From: Dethiosulfatarculus sandiegensis
Lineage (GTDB): Bacteria; Desulfobacterota; Desulfarculia; Desulfarculales; Desulfarculaceae
Reading direction: 5' to 3'
Length of the DNA stretch: 64,000 bases
Assembly (NCBI RefSeq): GCF_000931935.2
Contig: NZ_AZAC01000001.1
Span: 62,001 to 126,000, forward strand
Part shown: piece by piece, positions 15,948-23,886 of the stretch
Numbering within the stretch: the first letter of the stretch is position 1
How the letters are laid out: each line of letters begins with the position of its first letter
Notes under the pieces: model-generated
The model's database searches: none
Seen by the model: only the letters and a program-made list of their open reading frames with translations
What the model was told of the DNA's origin: nothing
Translations under genes and position numbers: made by a program

Positions 15948-17165
15948 ATGGATTTCACAAGTGATATCTGGGTGCAGGCGGCGGCGTTTATAGGTTCGGC
16001 CTTTGCCGTGGGGTTCGGTGCCATCGGCGCTGCCCTTGGTGAGGGTTATGCAGCCGGCAGGGCCTCCCAGGCCATCGGCAAGAACCCCGAGATGTCCGGC
16101 CAAATACTGAAAACCATGCTCATCGGACAGGCGGTGGCCGAATCAGCAGGCATTTTCGCCCTGGTTATAGCAATGCTCTTGGCCTTTACCAATACTGAAG
16201 GCCTGGAATTGATCAAGGCCTTTGCCTTTATAGGCAGCGGCCTGGCCATGGGTCTGGCGGCCATCGGAAGCGGCTTGGGCTCCGGCCTGCCTGCGGCCGA
16301 GGCCTGTCAGGGGTTGGCCGACAACCCGAAAACCGGCGGCCAGCTCACCACAAACATGCTTATAGGTTCGGCCATTTGCCAGACCCCCGCCATTTTCGGC
16401 ATGGTCGTGGCCTTTATGCTGATGTTCGTGGATTTCAGCTATCAGCCGTTCTGGCCCGGCTGGGCAGCCCTTTTGGGCGCGGGCTTAAGCATCGGTCTGG
16501 CGGCGATTGGTTCGGGGGCCGGTTCCGGTATACCGGCGGGCTCTTCCACTGCGGGTATTGCCCGGCAGCCTTCCGCCGCCACTCAGGTGCGCACAAACAT
16601 GCTTATCGGTTCGGCTGTTAGCCAGACCCCTGCCATTTTCGGCATGGTCGTGGCTTTCATGCTTCTTTTCATTGACTGGTCCACTCGCCCGGCCTGGCCC
16701 ACCTGGGCCGCCTTGCTTGGTGCGGGCCTCTCCACCGGACTTTCGGCCATTGGCCCCGGGGTGGGCAACGGATTGACAGCGGGCGAGGCCTCCGAAGGCG
16801 TGGCCAGAATGCCCGAATCGGCGGGCCCTGTGACCACCACTATGCTGATCGGACAGACAGTTGCACAAAGTACTGTTATTTATGGGTTTTTGGTCAGCCT
16901 GGTATTATTGTTCATCCCCTTGGAGGAGTCCCACACCATGACAGCCTGGGTGGCTCCTTTGTCCGCCGGTCTTTGTATGGGGTTTGGCGGCATCGGACCC
17001 GGAGTGGGCGAGGGCCTGGCTGCGGCCTATACCGTGCGCCGTATTGCCAGGGATGTGAAACAGAATGTTCTTCTGACCAGGGTCATGCTGGTCGGCCAGG
17101 CGGTCAGCGAATCAACCGGTATTTACTCTTTGATCGTTTCGCTTTTGCTTTTGTTTGTAATCTAG
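15948..17165 (+). CDS. five-hairpin fused ATP synthase c subunit
   Basis: A 405-residue rotor protein built of five tandem c-type hairpins (about 1-86, 87-168, 169-250, 251-331, 332-405), each with the Gly-rich helix 1 and a TMLIG(Q/S)xV helix 2. Hairpin 1 has Glu32 and Glu65-Ser66; hairpin 5 has Glu355 and Glu388-Ser389-Thr390. These are the two-carboxylate ion-site pattern known from Fusobacterium nucleatum. Hairpins 2, 3 and 4 have Gln145, Gln226 and Gln307 at the glutamate position and Ser112, Ser193 and Asn274 at the helix-1 position, so they should not carry an ion. Normal c subunits are about 80 residues. The gene sits 10 bp after atpB and 75 bp before a single-hairpin c gene. The repeats differ at DNA level, so this is not an assembly artefact. 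Confidence 0.92.
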   Translation: MDFTSDIWVQAAAFIGSAFAVGFGAIGAALGEGYAAGRASQAIGKNPEMSGQILKTMLIGQAVAESAGIFALVIAMLLAFTNTEGLELIKAFAFIGSGLAMGLAAIGSGLGSGLPAAEACQGLADNPKTGGQLTTNMLIGSAICQTPAIFGMVVAFMLMFVDFSYQPFWPGWAALLGAGLSIGLAAIGSGAGSGIPAGSSTAGIARQPSAATQVRTNMLIGSAVSQTPAIFGMVVAFMLLFIDWSTRPAWPTWAALLGAGLSTGLSAIGPGVGNGLTAGEASEGVARMPESAGPVTTTMLIGQTVAQSTVIYGFLVSLVLLFIPLEESHTMTAWVAPLSAGLCMGFGGIGPGVGEGLAAAYTVRRIARDVKQNVLLTRVMLVGQAVSESTGIYSLIVSLLLLFVI

Positions 17166-17240
17166 CGGGTCAAAAAACCTGCGGTTAATGGAATAGTAGA
17201 AAAATTTTTTCCAGATAGATGATTTTAAGGAGGCAGTGAC

Positions 17241-17489
17241 ATGGCCATAGAAGGCGCGGACTTGGTGCGGGCGGCAGCTTTGTTGGGTGCTGGACTTGCC
17301 ATGGGCTTGGGAGCCGTGGGCCCCGGTGTGGGTGAAGGTTTTGCAGCCGGTAAGGCCTGTGAGGCCATTGGCAAAAACCCCAAGGAAGCCGGTTTGTTGA
17401 CCAGGACCATGTTGGTGGGCCAGGCGGTCAGTGAGTCCACCGGCATTTACTCTTTGGTGGTTGCCCTGCTTTTGATCTTTGTGGTTTAA
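17241..17489 (+). CDS. atpE: ATP synthase c subunit (single hairpin, two-carboxylate type)
   Basis: An 82-residue c subunit with one hairpin. Helix 1 has [11 protein letters not shown] with Glu32; helix 2 has [13 protein letters not shown] with Val63, Glu65, Ser66 and Thr67. These match the Na+ ligands of Ilyobacter except that Gln32 is Glu, as in the two-carboxylate rotor of Fusobacterium. There is no signal sequence. The RBS is AAGGAGG. It is most similar to hairpin 5 of the preceding fused protein, so both probably enter one hybrid ring. The fused and single forms would then be made from one transcript. Confidence 0.93.
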   Translation: MAIEGADLVRAAALLGAGLAMGLGAVGPGVGEGFAAGKACEAIGKNPKEAGLLTRTMLVGQAVSESTGIYSLVVALLLIFVV

Positions 17490-17497
17490 AAAAGTTT

Positions 17498-17562
17498 AAA
17501 GACTGAAAAGAGGTAAACCCCCTGACCGGGGAGGTTGCCTCTGGTTTAGTAAACCGGTCTTT
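17498..17562 (+). other. folded RNA segment between c and b genes
   Basis: Nested inverted repeats in the 105-bp gap: AAAGAC pairs with GTCTTT; inside it GAGG-CCCC pairs with GGGG-CCTC, followed by a GGTTTAGTAAACC hairpin. No T tract follows, so it is not a standard terminator. It may stabilise upstream c mRNA or lower b expression, as rotor subunits are needed in excess. Confidence 0.4.
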
Positions 17563-17594
17563 AAGAAATATTACCCGCGTGGAGGCTGTGGCGG

Positions 17595-18023
17595 ATGATT
17601 AGCATAAATGCCACTTTGATCGTGCAGATCATTAATCTACTCGTGCTGATCTTCATAATGAACCGGCTTATGTACCGGCCCATAAGGAAGATTACGGCCC
17701 AGCGGGAAACTCAGATAAGCCATTCCCAGATCGAAGTCGAGGAGATCGAAGAGGATAACAGATCCCGGGAAGAGGCCTATTGGGATGATCTGAAAAAGGG
17801 CCGGGCTCAGGTGCGGGTGCGGCTGGCCGAGATGAAAGACGCTACTGAAGAAGAGGCTTTAGCCTTGATTCAGGACGCCCATCAAAAGGCCAGAGCCCGT
17901 GAGGATGAGATTCGGAGTAAGATTCAGGAAGAGGTCAGCCAGGCGCGTCGCGATATCAGCAAGGAAGCGCAGAACGTGGCGCTCAGGATGGCCAGCACAA
18001 TATTGGGCAGGGAGGTCTCGTGA
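17595..18023 (+). CDS. atpF: ATP synthase F0 subunit b (first of two)
   Basis: A 142-residue peripheral-stalk subunit with one N-terminal membrane helix (about 5-22) ending in NRLMYRPIRKI, then a long charged coiled coil to the end (DNRSREEAYWDDLKKG through LRMASTILGREV). No delta-subunit sequence is fused on. The next gene is a second b-type subunit whose GTG overlaps this stop by 4 bases, giving a b/b' heterodimer as in many deltaproteobacteria. Confidence 0.85.
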   Translation: MISINATLIVQIINLLVLIFIMNRLMYRPIRKITAQRETQISHSQIEVEEIEEDNRSREEAYWDDLKKGRAQVRVRLAEMKDATEEEALALIQDAHQKARAREDEIRSKIQEEVSQARRDISKEAQNVALRMASTILGREVS

Positions 18024-18610
18024 AAAACACAACAGTCACCCTGTGTATGTTGGTCATGGGTGCGCTTGTGCTGGTCGCAGAGCCCGCCCTGGCTGCCAAG
18101 ATGGAGCCACCTTCCACCTTTAGAATCTGGTGGGCATACAGCTGGCGGATTCTGAATTTTTTAATACTGGCATTTGCCATCTACAAATTTGGCAAGCAAC
18201 CCCTGCTTGATTTTTTGAGTGGCCAAAAGGATACGATCCAAAAGGAATTAAAAGAGCTGGAAGAGCAAAAGGCCAAACTGATTGCGGATAAAGAGGCCCT
18301 GGAAGCCAAGACCAGCCAGCTTGCTGCGGAGTTGGAAGATTACCAGGTCAAGCTTGAGCATGTGGCCCAAAGGGAACGCACGGAACTGCTGGAAGACGCC
18401 AAGCGTGAAACCGGGCTTATTGTGGAGCGGGCCGGTCTCTGGTCCGAGCAGTTGCTCAGGGAGGCCAAATCGGAATTGGCCGATGAAATGCTCAAGGAAG
18501 CGGCGGATCTGGCGACTCAAAAGATCAGGGAAAATATAAATTCCAAGGATCAGTCCCTGATGTTGGATCAGTTCAAATCACAGGTGTCAGAGCAGGCCAA
18601 GGTGGCTTGA
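18020..18610 (+). CDS. ATP synthase F0 subunit b' (second b-type)
   Basis: A 196-residue b-type stalk subunit. The N-terminus has an extra hydrophobic stretch ending in ALAAK, which looks like a cleavable signal peptide, then the membrane helix (about 45-62; FLILAFAIYKFGKQPL) and a coiled coil with the usual heptad-like Glu/Lys/Ala pattern. Deltaproteobacterial b subunits often show this signal-like leader. It pairs with the preceding b. A strong terminator follows after 30 bp, so the F1 genes (alpha, beta, gamma, delta, epsilon) must be elsewhere. Confidence 0.82.
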   Translation: MKNTTVTLCMLVMGALVLVAEPALAAKMEPPSTFRIWWAYSWRILNFLILAFAIYKFGKQPLLDFLSGQKDTIQKELKELEEQKAKLIADKEALEAKTSQLAAELEDYQVKLEHVAQRERTELLEDAKRETGLIVERAGLWSEQLLREAKSELADEMLKEAADLATQKIRENINSKDQSLMLDQFKSQVSEQAKVA

Positions 18611-18639
18611 GTTAAAGAAAACCGAAAAAGTCAGAACCA

Positions 18640-18676
18640 GGGTTTGCCCATTTTGCCGGGGCAAACCCTTTTTTTT
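18640..18676 (+). terminator. rho-independent terminator of the F0 operon
   Basis: Perfect 10-bp stem GGGTTTGCCC/GGGCAAACCC followed by eight T residues. It marks the end of the ATP synthase membrane-sector operon. Confidence 0.92.
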
Positions 18677-18683
18677 GGCAAGA

Positions 18684-19361
18684 TCAGGCGATTTTGAAAT
18701 TAGGTTTTTGGCGGAGCTGTTTTTGTCTGGAGTTGGCCGAGGCCCTGGAGAGGTCTTCCTGATCCCAGGTCAGGGGACGGGGATTTTTAAAATAGGCCCC
18801 TTGGGCGCAGGGTTGGCACAATACACGTCCGTTTACCACGACTTCCTTATGGTCCCGCACCATCTGGCCGCACTCTTCGCAGATAACCTTGCGCCTTGTG
18901 TGCCCTGGCATATCAAAGTCGCTCAGGCGCAGATCCACCTTTTGCACGGAAAATAAAATGCTGTCCGGCATGGCCTTATAGGCGGCCAGTTGCTTTTCTC
19001 CCTTGGGCAGGTGTTTGGGCGCGTATTCGTCTACCATATCCCTGGCCTCTTCGGTGGAGATGATGCGAAAAGCTTCTTTTGTCTCCATATTGAAGAAGGT
19101 TGCGGCCATGATTCCATAATCCCTGTATTTCAAGGATCTTCTGCCGAGCTTGACCCCGGTGGTATGGGCCACTGCGTCTGCTGCGCAACGGTCCATTTCA
19201 ACATATACGATCAGTTTTTTCAGGTCGCTGAGCTTAAGAGGCAAGTCAAAACCCAAAAGGCTCATGCCCAAAAAAGACATGCGCACCCCTATCACCTGGC
19301 CCGCGCACAAATGGCCGTGGGCCCTGGCTGAGGATTCCAACATTTCATCAAAAAAATTCAC
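18684..19361 (-). CDS. FmdE-family protein with C-terminal zinc ribbon
   Basis: A 225-residue cytoplasmic protein. I start at the GTG at 19361, which follows AGGGGGG at ideal spacing; an upstream ATG frame start lacks this. The N-terminal 140 residues match the FmdE domain (SARAHGHLCAGQVIGVRM; conserved Cys and His near the start). The C-terminus has a CEECG-x-CQPC zinc ribbon. FmdE proteins are found with molybdenum or tungsten formylmethanofuran dehydrogenase genes and also alone in anaerobes; their exact function is uncertain. The final 30 residues are polar. It stands alone between the F0 terminator and the flagellar cluster. Confidence 0.78.
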   Translation of the reverse strand: MNFFDEMLESSARAHGHLCAGQVIGVRMSFLGMSLLGFDLPLKLSDLKKLIVYVEMDRCAADAVAHTTGVKLGRRSLKYRDYGIMAATFFNMETKEAFRIISTEEARDMVDEYAPKHLPKGEKQLAAYKAMPDSILFSVQKVDLRLSDFDMPGHTRRKVICEECGQMVRDHKEVVVNGRVLCQPCAQGAYFKNPRPLTWDQEDLSRASANSRQKQLRQKPNFKIA

Positions 19362-19525
19362 TTGGCCCCCCTGTCGCAAAAAGATGCCACTTAGTATCGC
19401 AGGCATGGTTTTCTATTTTATATGCTTTTTTTAACATGTAACACGAAAAGGGCTGCAAGCCAAGAATTGTTAGCAAACAAAAGTGTTTGATCTGGTCTGA
19501 ATTGTTTTTTTTATAAGGCGGAAAG

Positions 19526-20227
19526 TCAGTTTTTTTGGGGACCAATGGCCGCTTCTGCAGCCTCCCTGGCAAGCCTGGCGGCTTCTTTTGATTCTTTGTC
19601 TTTGGTTAAAAGGGCGCCTATACGCGCGGCCTGTTGGGGGTTTAAGTTAGCCATGACCTTACCCGCAATACGGCCCTGCATGAGTTTGAAGATCTCCACG
19701 GCCATGTGGTCGTCCAGTTTTTCCACAACCTTGGCTGCAGGTCCAGGCCGCATGTTGGAAAGTACTTTTACCAACTGCTGGATGCGCTTTCGCTTTTGCT
19801 TTTGCGCTGCGCTTACCAGTTCCTCCAATGCGGACTGAACCTTTTTCAGCTCTTTAATGCGGCGTTCCACCTCTTCCCTGAGGCGTTCCAGATCTTCCCT
19901 TTCCCTTTTGATGCGGTTTTCTTCCAACTCCAGTTCCCTGCGTTTGGAATCTAAAAGGGCATTGATTCGGGGATCAACCGGGGCCTGGGGCGTCAGTCCC
20001 TGTGTGGCCGGGCCGGGTTTGGCTTCGGCTACATCCTGGCGCAGATCAGCGGCTTTATCAGCCATATCTTCGGTTTTTTTCTCTTGATCCCGGGCCTCCT
20101 CCTGGGCGGCGACTTCAGTGGTGCTTGCGGTGATTATCGGCCAGGCCACAAAAATAGCCAAAACAATGGCCACCGCCTTTACCAAAAGCCCCAGGGTCAA
20201 AAGAGACTGTGCACCGAATTTTTTCAT
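19526..20227 (-). CDS. motE: MotE-like flagellar protein (MgtE-N domain)
   Basis: A 233-residue protein with an N-terminal membrane helix (about 15-35), a long charged coiled coil (90-160) and a C-terminal MgtE-N-like helical domain (LVKVLSNMRPGPAAKVVEKL and RIAGKVMANLNPQQAARIGALL). In alphaproteobacteria MotE is a periplasmic chaperone linking MotC and the motor. Its last position in a fliE-to-fliJ cluster, with 1 bp overlap to fliJ, supports a flagellar role. The MgtE-N repeat also resembles FliG's middle domain, so it could contact export or switch components. Confidence 0.75.
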   Translation of the reverse strand: MKKFGAQSLLTLGLLVKAVAIVLAIFVAWPIITASTTEVAAQEEARDQEKKTEDMADKAADLRQDVAEAKPGPATQGLTPQAPVDPRINALLDSKRRELELEENRIKREREDLERLREEVERRIKELKKVQSALEELVSAAQKQKRKRIQQLVKVLSNMRPGPAAKVVEKLDDHMAVEIFKLMQGRIAGKVMANLNPQQAARIGALLTKDKESKEAARLAREAAEAAIGPQKN

Positions 20228-20670
20228 TACTGTTCTCTCCGGGAATACGCACTAATGGCAACTTCGTCCAATATGCGTTGCTCTGCCAGGAGTTCCTGGC
20301 GCAGAAACCTGGCCTTGTGTTTTTCCTTTAAAAGTTCCAAGGCCTTTCTGTCTTTGGTCGCTTCAACCAGTTTCAACCTGGCCTGTTCTACATCGGCTTC
20401 AAGCATCGGCATCTTGGCCTTTTGGGCAAGCGCCTGCAACCTTAGCACTGTGGAGTACTCATTAGCCATCACAAATTCGTTGGCTGAAACACCCTTGGTA
20501 TCTTTTTTCCTCAGCTTGGCTTGGGCCCTTTTCAGCTCCTCTCCCAGCCAGGCCAGTCTATCCTTGCATTCCGTAAGAACCGCTTGGCGGGCGGCCAAGT
20601 CATGCTGGGCCAGCTCTTCCAAGTGGGCCCTGTGATCAAGCACGGATTGCAGGTTAAAATGAAACGCCAT
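20227..20670 (-). CDS. fliJ: flagellar export chaperone FliJ
   Basis: A 147-residue, almost entirely alpha-helical coiled-coil protein beginning MAFHFNLQSVLDHRAHLEE, the typical FliJ opening. FliJ forms the central stalk of the FliI ATPase ring and escorts export substrates. The gene follows fliI by 10 bp, as in most flagellar operons. Its stop overlaps the motE start. Sequence identity among FliJ proteins is low, so position and helical pattern carry the assignment. Confidence 0.85.
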   Translation of the reverse strand: MAFHFNLQSVLDHRAHLEELAQHDLAARQAVLTECKDRLAWLGEELKRAQAKLRKKDTKGVSANEFVMANEYSTVLRLQALAQKAKMPMLEADVEQARLKLVEATKDRKALELLKEKHKARFLRQELLAEQRILDEVAISAYSRREQ

Positions 20671-20680
20671 TTATAATCAC

Positions 20681-22003
20681 CTATTTTACCTGTCTGGCCA
20701 GGTCCATGAGCTGGGCTCGGCTGGCCTTGAGGTCCACACCCTGATCCATCTCCTGAGTCAGGAAATCGTTAATCGGCCCCATGAGCTTGATGGCCTGGTC
20801 TATGGTGGGGTTGCTGCCCTGGGCATAGGCTCCGATGTTGATCAGGTCTTCGGAGCGCCGATAGGCGGCCATCAGGTGTAAAAGCTTGCGGCCTGCCTTG
20901 AGCACCTCCTTGGGGTTAACATCGGGCATGAGCCTGCTTACCGAACCCTGGATTTCAATGGCCGGGTAGTGCCCCTGGTCAGCCAACTGCCTGGTCAGGA
21001 CCACGTGGCCGTCAAGAATGGAGCGCATGGCGTCGGCCACAGGCTCTGTAACGTCATCGCCCTCCACCAAGACCGTGTAGATGCCGGTTATGGAGCCTTC
21101 TCCCTTGGTGGTTCCCGCCCTTTCAAGCAATTTTGGCAACTGGGCAAAAACGCTGGGTGTGTAACCTTTGGTGGTGGGCGGTTCGCCGATACTGAGGCCG
21201 ACTTCCCTGCCGGCCAGGGCAAAACGGGTCACCGAATCCATCATAAGGACCACATCCTTGCCCTGGTCCCGGAAGTATTCGGCCACCGCAGTGGCCAGGT
21301 AGGCGGCCCTGATGCGCACCAGGGCGGGCTGATCACTGGTGGCCACCACCACCACGGACCGTTTCATTCCCTCTTCGCCCATGTCGCGTTCCATGAACTC
21401 CCGCACCTCGCGGCCACGCTCACCGACCAGACCGATAACGCTGACATCGGCGGCGGTGTGGCGGGCGATCATGCCCATGAGGGTGGATTTGCCCACGCCC
21501 GAGCCAGCGAAAATCCCCATGCGCTGTCCCTTGCCCAGGGTGAGCATGGCGTTTATGGCCCGCACCCCCACATCCACCGGCTCTGAGATGCGTTTTCTGG
21601 TGAAGGGGTCCGGGGGATCGGTGTAAAGGGGGTAGAGGGACTCATACTCAATGGGTTCTCCCCCATCGGCAGGAAGCCCCAGGCCGTTTAAGACCCGGCC
21701 TAAAAGGCCGGGGCCCACCCTGACCATGCCTTCATTGCCCGCCGATGAAACCGGGCATCCGGGGCTTATGCCCCGGCTGTCGGCATAGGGCATCACCAGC
21801 ATGCGCTGGCCCTTGAAACCAACAACCTCGCCCAAAATGGGGTCCAGCCCCTCGGGGTGAAGATAAACCGCGTCCCCCACAGGCAGGGTTGCGCCCATCA
21901 CTTCCGCCACCAGCCCCACCACCTGGGTTACCTTGCCCATCATAACTAAGGGTCTGCAATCTTCCAGGGCTTGGAAATAGGGGGCTAGAAGGTTGGAAGA
22001 CAT
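20681..22003 (-). CDS. fliI: flagellum-specific export ATPase FliI
   Basis: A 440-residue cytoplasmic ATPase related to F1 beta that powers or gates type III flagellar export. Visible are the Walker A segment GIFAGSGVGKST (163-174), the Walker B LMMDSVTRFALAGREVGLS, and YTPSVFAQLPKLLERAGT, all diagnostic of FliI/YscN ATPases. The start lies against the fliH stop. FliH and FliJ, its regulator and stalk, are encoded on either side. Confidence 0.96.
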   Translation of the reverse strand: MSSNLLAPYFQALEDCRPLVMMGKVTQVVGLVAEVMGATLPVGDAVYLHPEGLDPILGEVVGFKGQRMLVMPYADSRGISPGCPVSSAGNEGMVRVGPGLLGRVLNGLGLPADGGEPIEYESLYPLYTDPPDPFTRKRISEPVDVGVRAINAMLTLGKGQRMGIFAGSGVGKSTLMGMIARHTAADVSVIGLVGERGREVREFMERDMGEEGMKRSVVVVATSDQPALVRIRAAYLATAVAEYFRDQGKDVVLMMDSVTRFALAGREVGLSIGEPPTTKGYTPSVFAQLPKLLERAGTTKGEGSITGIYTVLVEGDDVTEPVADAMRSILDGHVVLTRQLADQGHYPAIEIQGSVSRLMPDVNPKEVLKAGRKLLHLMAAYRRSEDLINIGAYAQGSNPTIDQAIKLMGPINDFLTQEMDQGVDLKASRAQLMDLARQVK

Positions 22004-22861
22004 TTACCAATCCTCCAGGTCCAGATCGGGCGAATCCAGATTAAAATTATCGGCGGGCAGGCTGGGGGCGGGCCTTTCCCTTTCCAGGGCGGCGGCAAGA
22101 TCCAGGGCACCGCCCTGCTGAAACGTCTCCTCCAAAAGGCTGATAACCCTTTTTCGCCTGGTGGCCAAGGTGGCGTCCACCTTGGAGATCGGGCTTTCAA
22201 CCAGGCAATCGCCGGGATGCAGATTTGGATCGGCCACCAGTTTCAGGTGGGTAAGCTCTTCGGTTTGCTGAAGCAGCTCCGGCTGTATCTCCTTGACAAA
22301 GGTAATATCAGCCTGGCTGAGTTTTACGGTGAGTTTCTCAGCTTCTGATAATTGATTGACAGCCTCTCTCACCACCTGGTGAATCAGGTGCTTGGGAAAG
22401 GCCTCGGGGGTGAGGAAAATGCGGTCCAGCACCGCCAGAATCAGGGCCAGGACCTCACTTTCCATGCCGTGGAGTATGCCGGTCTTGAGTCGGTCCAGGG
22501 CGTTTAAGGAGCGATTCAGGTTGTCCAGGGCGGCTTCCAGGCGGGCCTGGCAGGCCGCCATTCCCTCCTTGGTCCCCTGCTGATAGCCCTGTTCATAGGC
22601 GTCTTTGCGAATCTGTTCGGCCTGCGACTGGGCTTCGGTAAGGGCGGCTTCAGCCTTTTGGGTGATCCGCTTGGCCTCTTTTTGGGCGACTTCCCTGGGA
22701 TCCTCTTCCACTGTTTCGGAAAACAGGGGGTGGAACTGGGGCTTGTCCAGATCCTCTTGTCCGTTTGCCTGGGCAGGCTGTTTGGACTGGGAGGACTGAG
22801 GCAATTCCATCTCTTCCAGCTGGAAGGGCCTGGCCTGATCCCTGGTATTAGACGAGGGCAT
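22004..22861 (-). CDS. fliH: flagellar assembly protein FliH
   Basis: A 285-residue regulator of FliI. The N-terminal 60 residues are Gln/Pro-rich and probably disordered. A coiled coil (70-130) contains the alternating Ala/Gly/Gln pattern (AYEQGYQQGTKEGMAA) of FliH glycine-zipper helices. The C-terminal half resembles V-type ATPase subunit E. It overlaps the end of fliG by 14 bases and abuts fliI. The long acidic C-terminal tail (PDLDLEDW) fits the FliH C-terminal element. Confidence 0.88.
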   Translation of the reverse strand: MPSSNTRDQARPFQLEEMELPQSSQSKQPAQANGQEDLDKPQFHPLFSETVEEDPREVAQKEAKRITQKAEAALTEAQSQAEQIRKDAYEQGYQQGTKEGMAACQARLEAALDNLNRSLNALDRLKTGILHGMESEVLALILAVLDRIFLTPEAFPKHLIHQVVREAVNQLSEAEKLTVKLSQADITFVKEIQPELLQQTEELTHLKLVADPNLHPGDCLVESPISKVDATLATRRKRVISLLEETFQQGGALDLAAALERERPAPSLPADNFNLDSPDLDLEDW

Positions 22862-23867
22862 CCTCGCCTCCCTTGCCGCCTATGACGATCTTGCCTTCTT
22901 TTTCCAGCCTGCGAGCCACCTGGATTATCTTCTGCTGGGATTCCTCCACCTCGCTTAGGCGTACAGGCCCCATGACTTCCAGGTCCTCTTCGATCATGGC
23001 CGCGGCGCGTTCACTGACATTGGTGAGGATTTTTTCCTTGAGCCCTTCGCTGGCGGTCTTCAAAGCCACTGTGAGGTCTTCGTTCCTCACCTCCTTGAGC
23101 AGGGTGCGGATGCCGCGGTCGTCCACATTGATAAGGTCGTCAAAGACGAACATGAGCTGTCTGATCTGTTCGGCCAGTTCGGGGTCGTCCTCTTCCAGGC
23201 GACTGAAGATATGCTCTTCGGTGGCCTTGTCCACGTGGTTCAGCATCTCGGCCACGGTCTCCACACCACCTAAGCGCTTGGCCTCCATGCCTTCTGTGCT
23301 GAGCATCTCCCTTTGCAGGACCGAATCGATAACCTCTTCCACAATACCCGGGGGAATCACCTCCAGGTTGCTTAAGCGCAAGGTAATGTCGTATTGCAGG
23401 TTTTCGGGCAGTTCCCTGACCACCTCGGCCGCCTTGGACTGGGGCAGGTGGGCCAGGATGACGGCGATGGTCTGCGGGTGCTCACTTTTGATGAAGCCGG
23501 CCAAGGTCTTGCTGTCCACATTTTTGACTCTCTCAAAGGGAACCGGCTCTTTGGCCTTGTCCATCTCTTCCAGGAGCCTTGTGGCTTCGTCTTCGCCCAG
23601 GGCCATGGCCAGGGCGCGGCGGGCGGTCATGTCGCCGCCGATCATGGGGCCGATCTCGCTCTTGAGTTTTTCCAGGTATTCCTTTAGCAGACTGTCCACC
23701 TGCTCGGCGTTTACCTGGTCCAGTTTGCTCATGGCCAGGCCAACCTGGCGAATCTCGGATTCATCCAGTTGTTTGAACATCTCGGCTGCAAACTGGTCCC
23801 CCATGGAGGTGAGGACAATGGCGGCTTTTTGAACGCCGGAAAAATTTTTTTCGCTAGACTCTGGCAT
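22848..23867 (-). CDS. fliG: flagellar motor switch protein FliG
   Basis: A 339-residue switch protein with the three ARM-like domains: N-terminal FliF-binding (SSEKNFSGVQKAAIVL onward), middle (EHPQTIAVILAHL, the EHPQ motif) and C-terminal torque domain (MFVFDDLINVDDRGIRTLLKEV), with charged residues facing the stator. It starts 19 bp after fliF and overlaps fliH. Length and motifs are standard, implying a working C ring, although fliM and fliN are outside this window. Confidence 0.96.
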   Translation of the reverse strand: MPESSEKNFSGVQKAAIVLTSMGDQFAAEMFKQLDESEIRQVGLAMSKLDQVNAEQVDSLLKEYLEKLKSEIGPMIGGDMTARRALAMALGEDEATRLLEEMDKAKEPVPFERVKNVDSKTLAGFIKSEHPQTIAVILAHLPQSKAAEVVRELPENLQYDITLRLSNLEVIPPGIVEEVIDSVLQREMLSTEGMEAKRLGGVETVAEMLNHVDKATEEHIFSRLEEDDPELAEQIRQLMFVFDDLINVDDRGIRTLLKEVRNEDLTVALKTASEGLKEKILTNVSERAAAMIEEDLEVMGPVRLSEVEESQQKIIQVARRLEKEGKIVIGGKGGEDALV

Positions 23868-23886
23868 GCTAAAGCTCCGGGGCTTA

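Noticed and set aside
15948..17165. Five-hairpin c protein as an assembly collapse or frameshift artefact
   Set aside because: The five repeats differ throughout at DNA and protein level and share one open frame with sensible inter-hairpin linkers.
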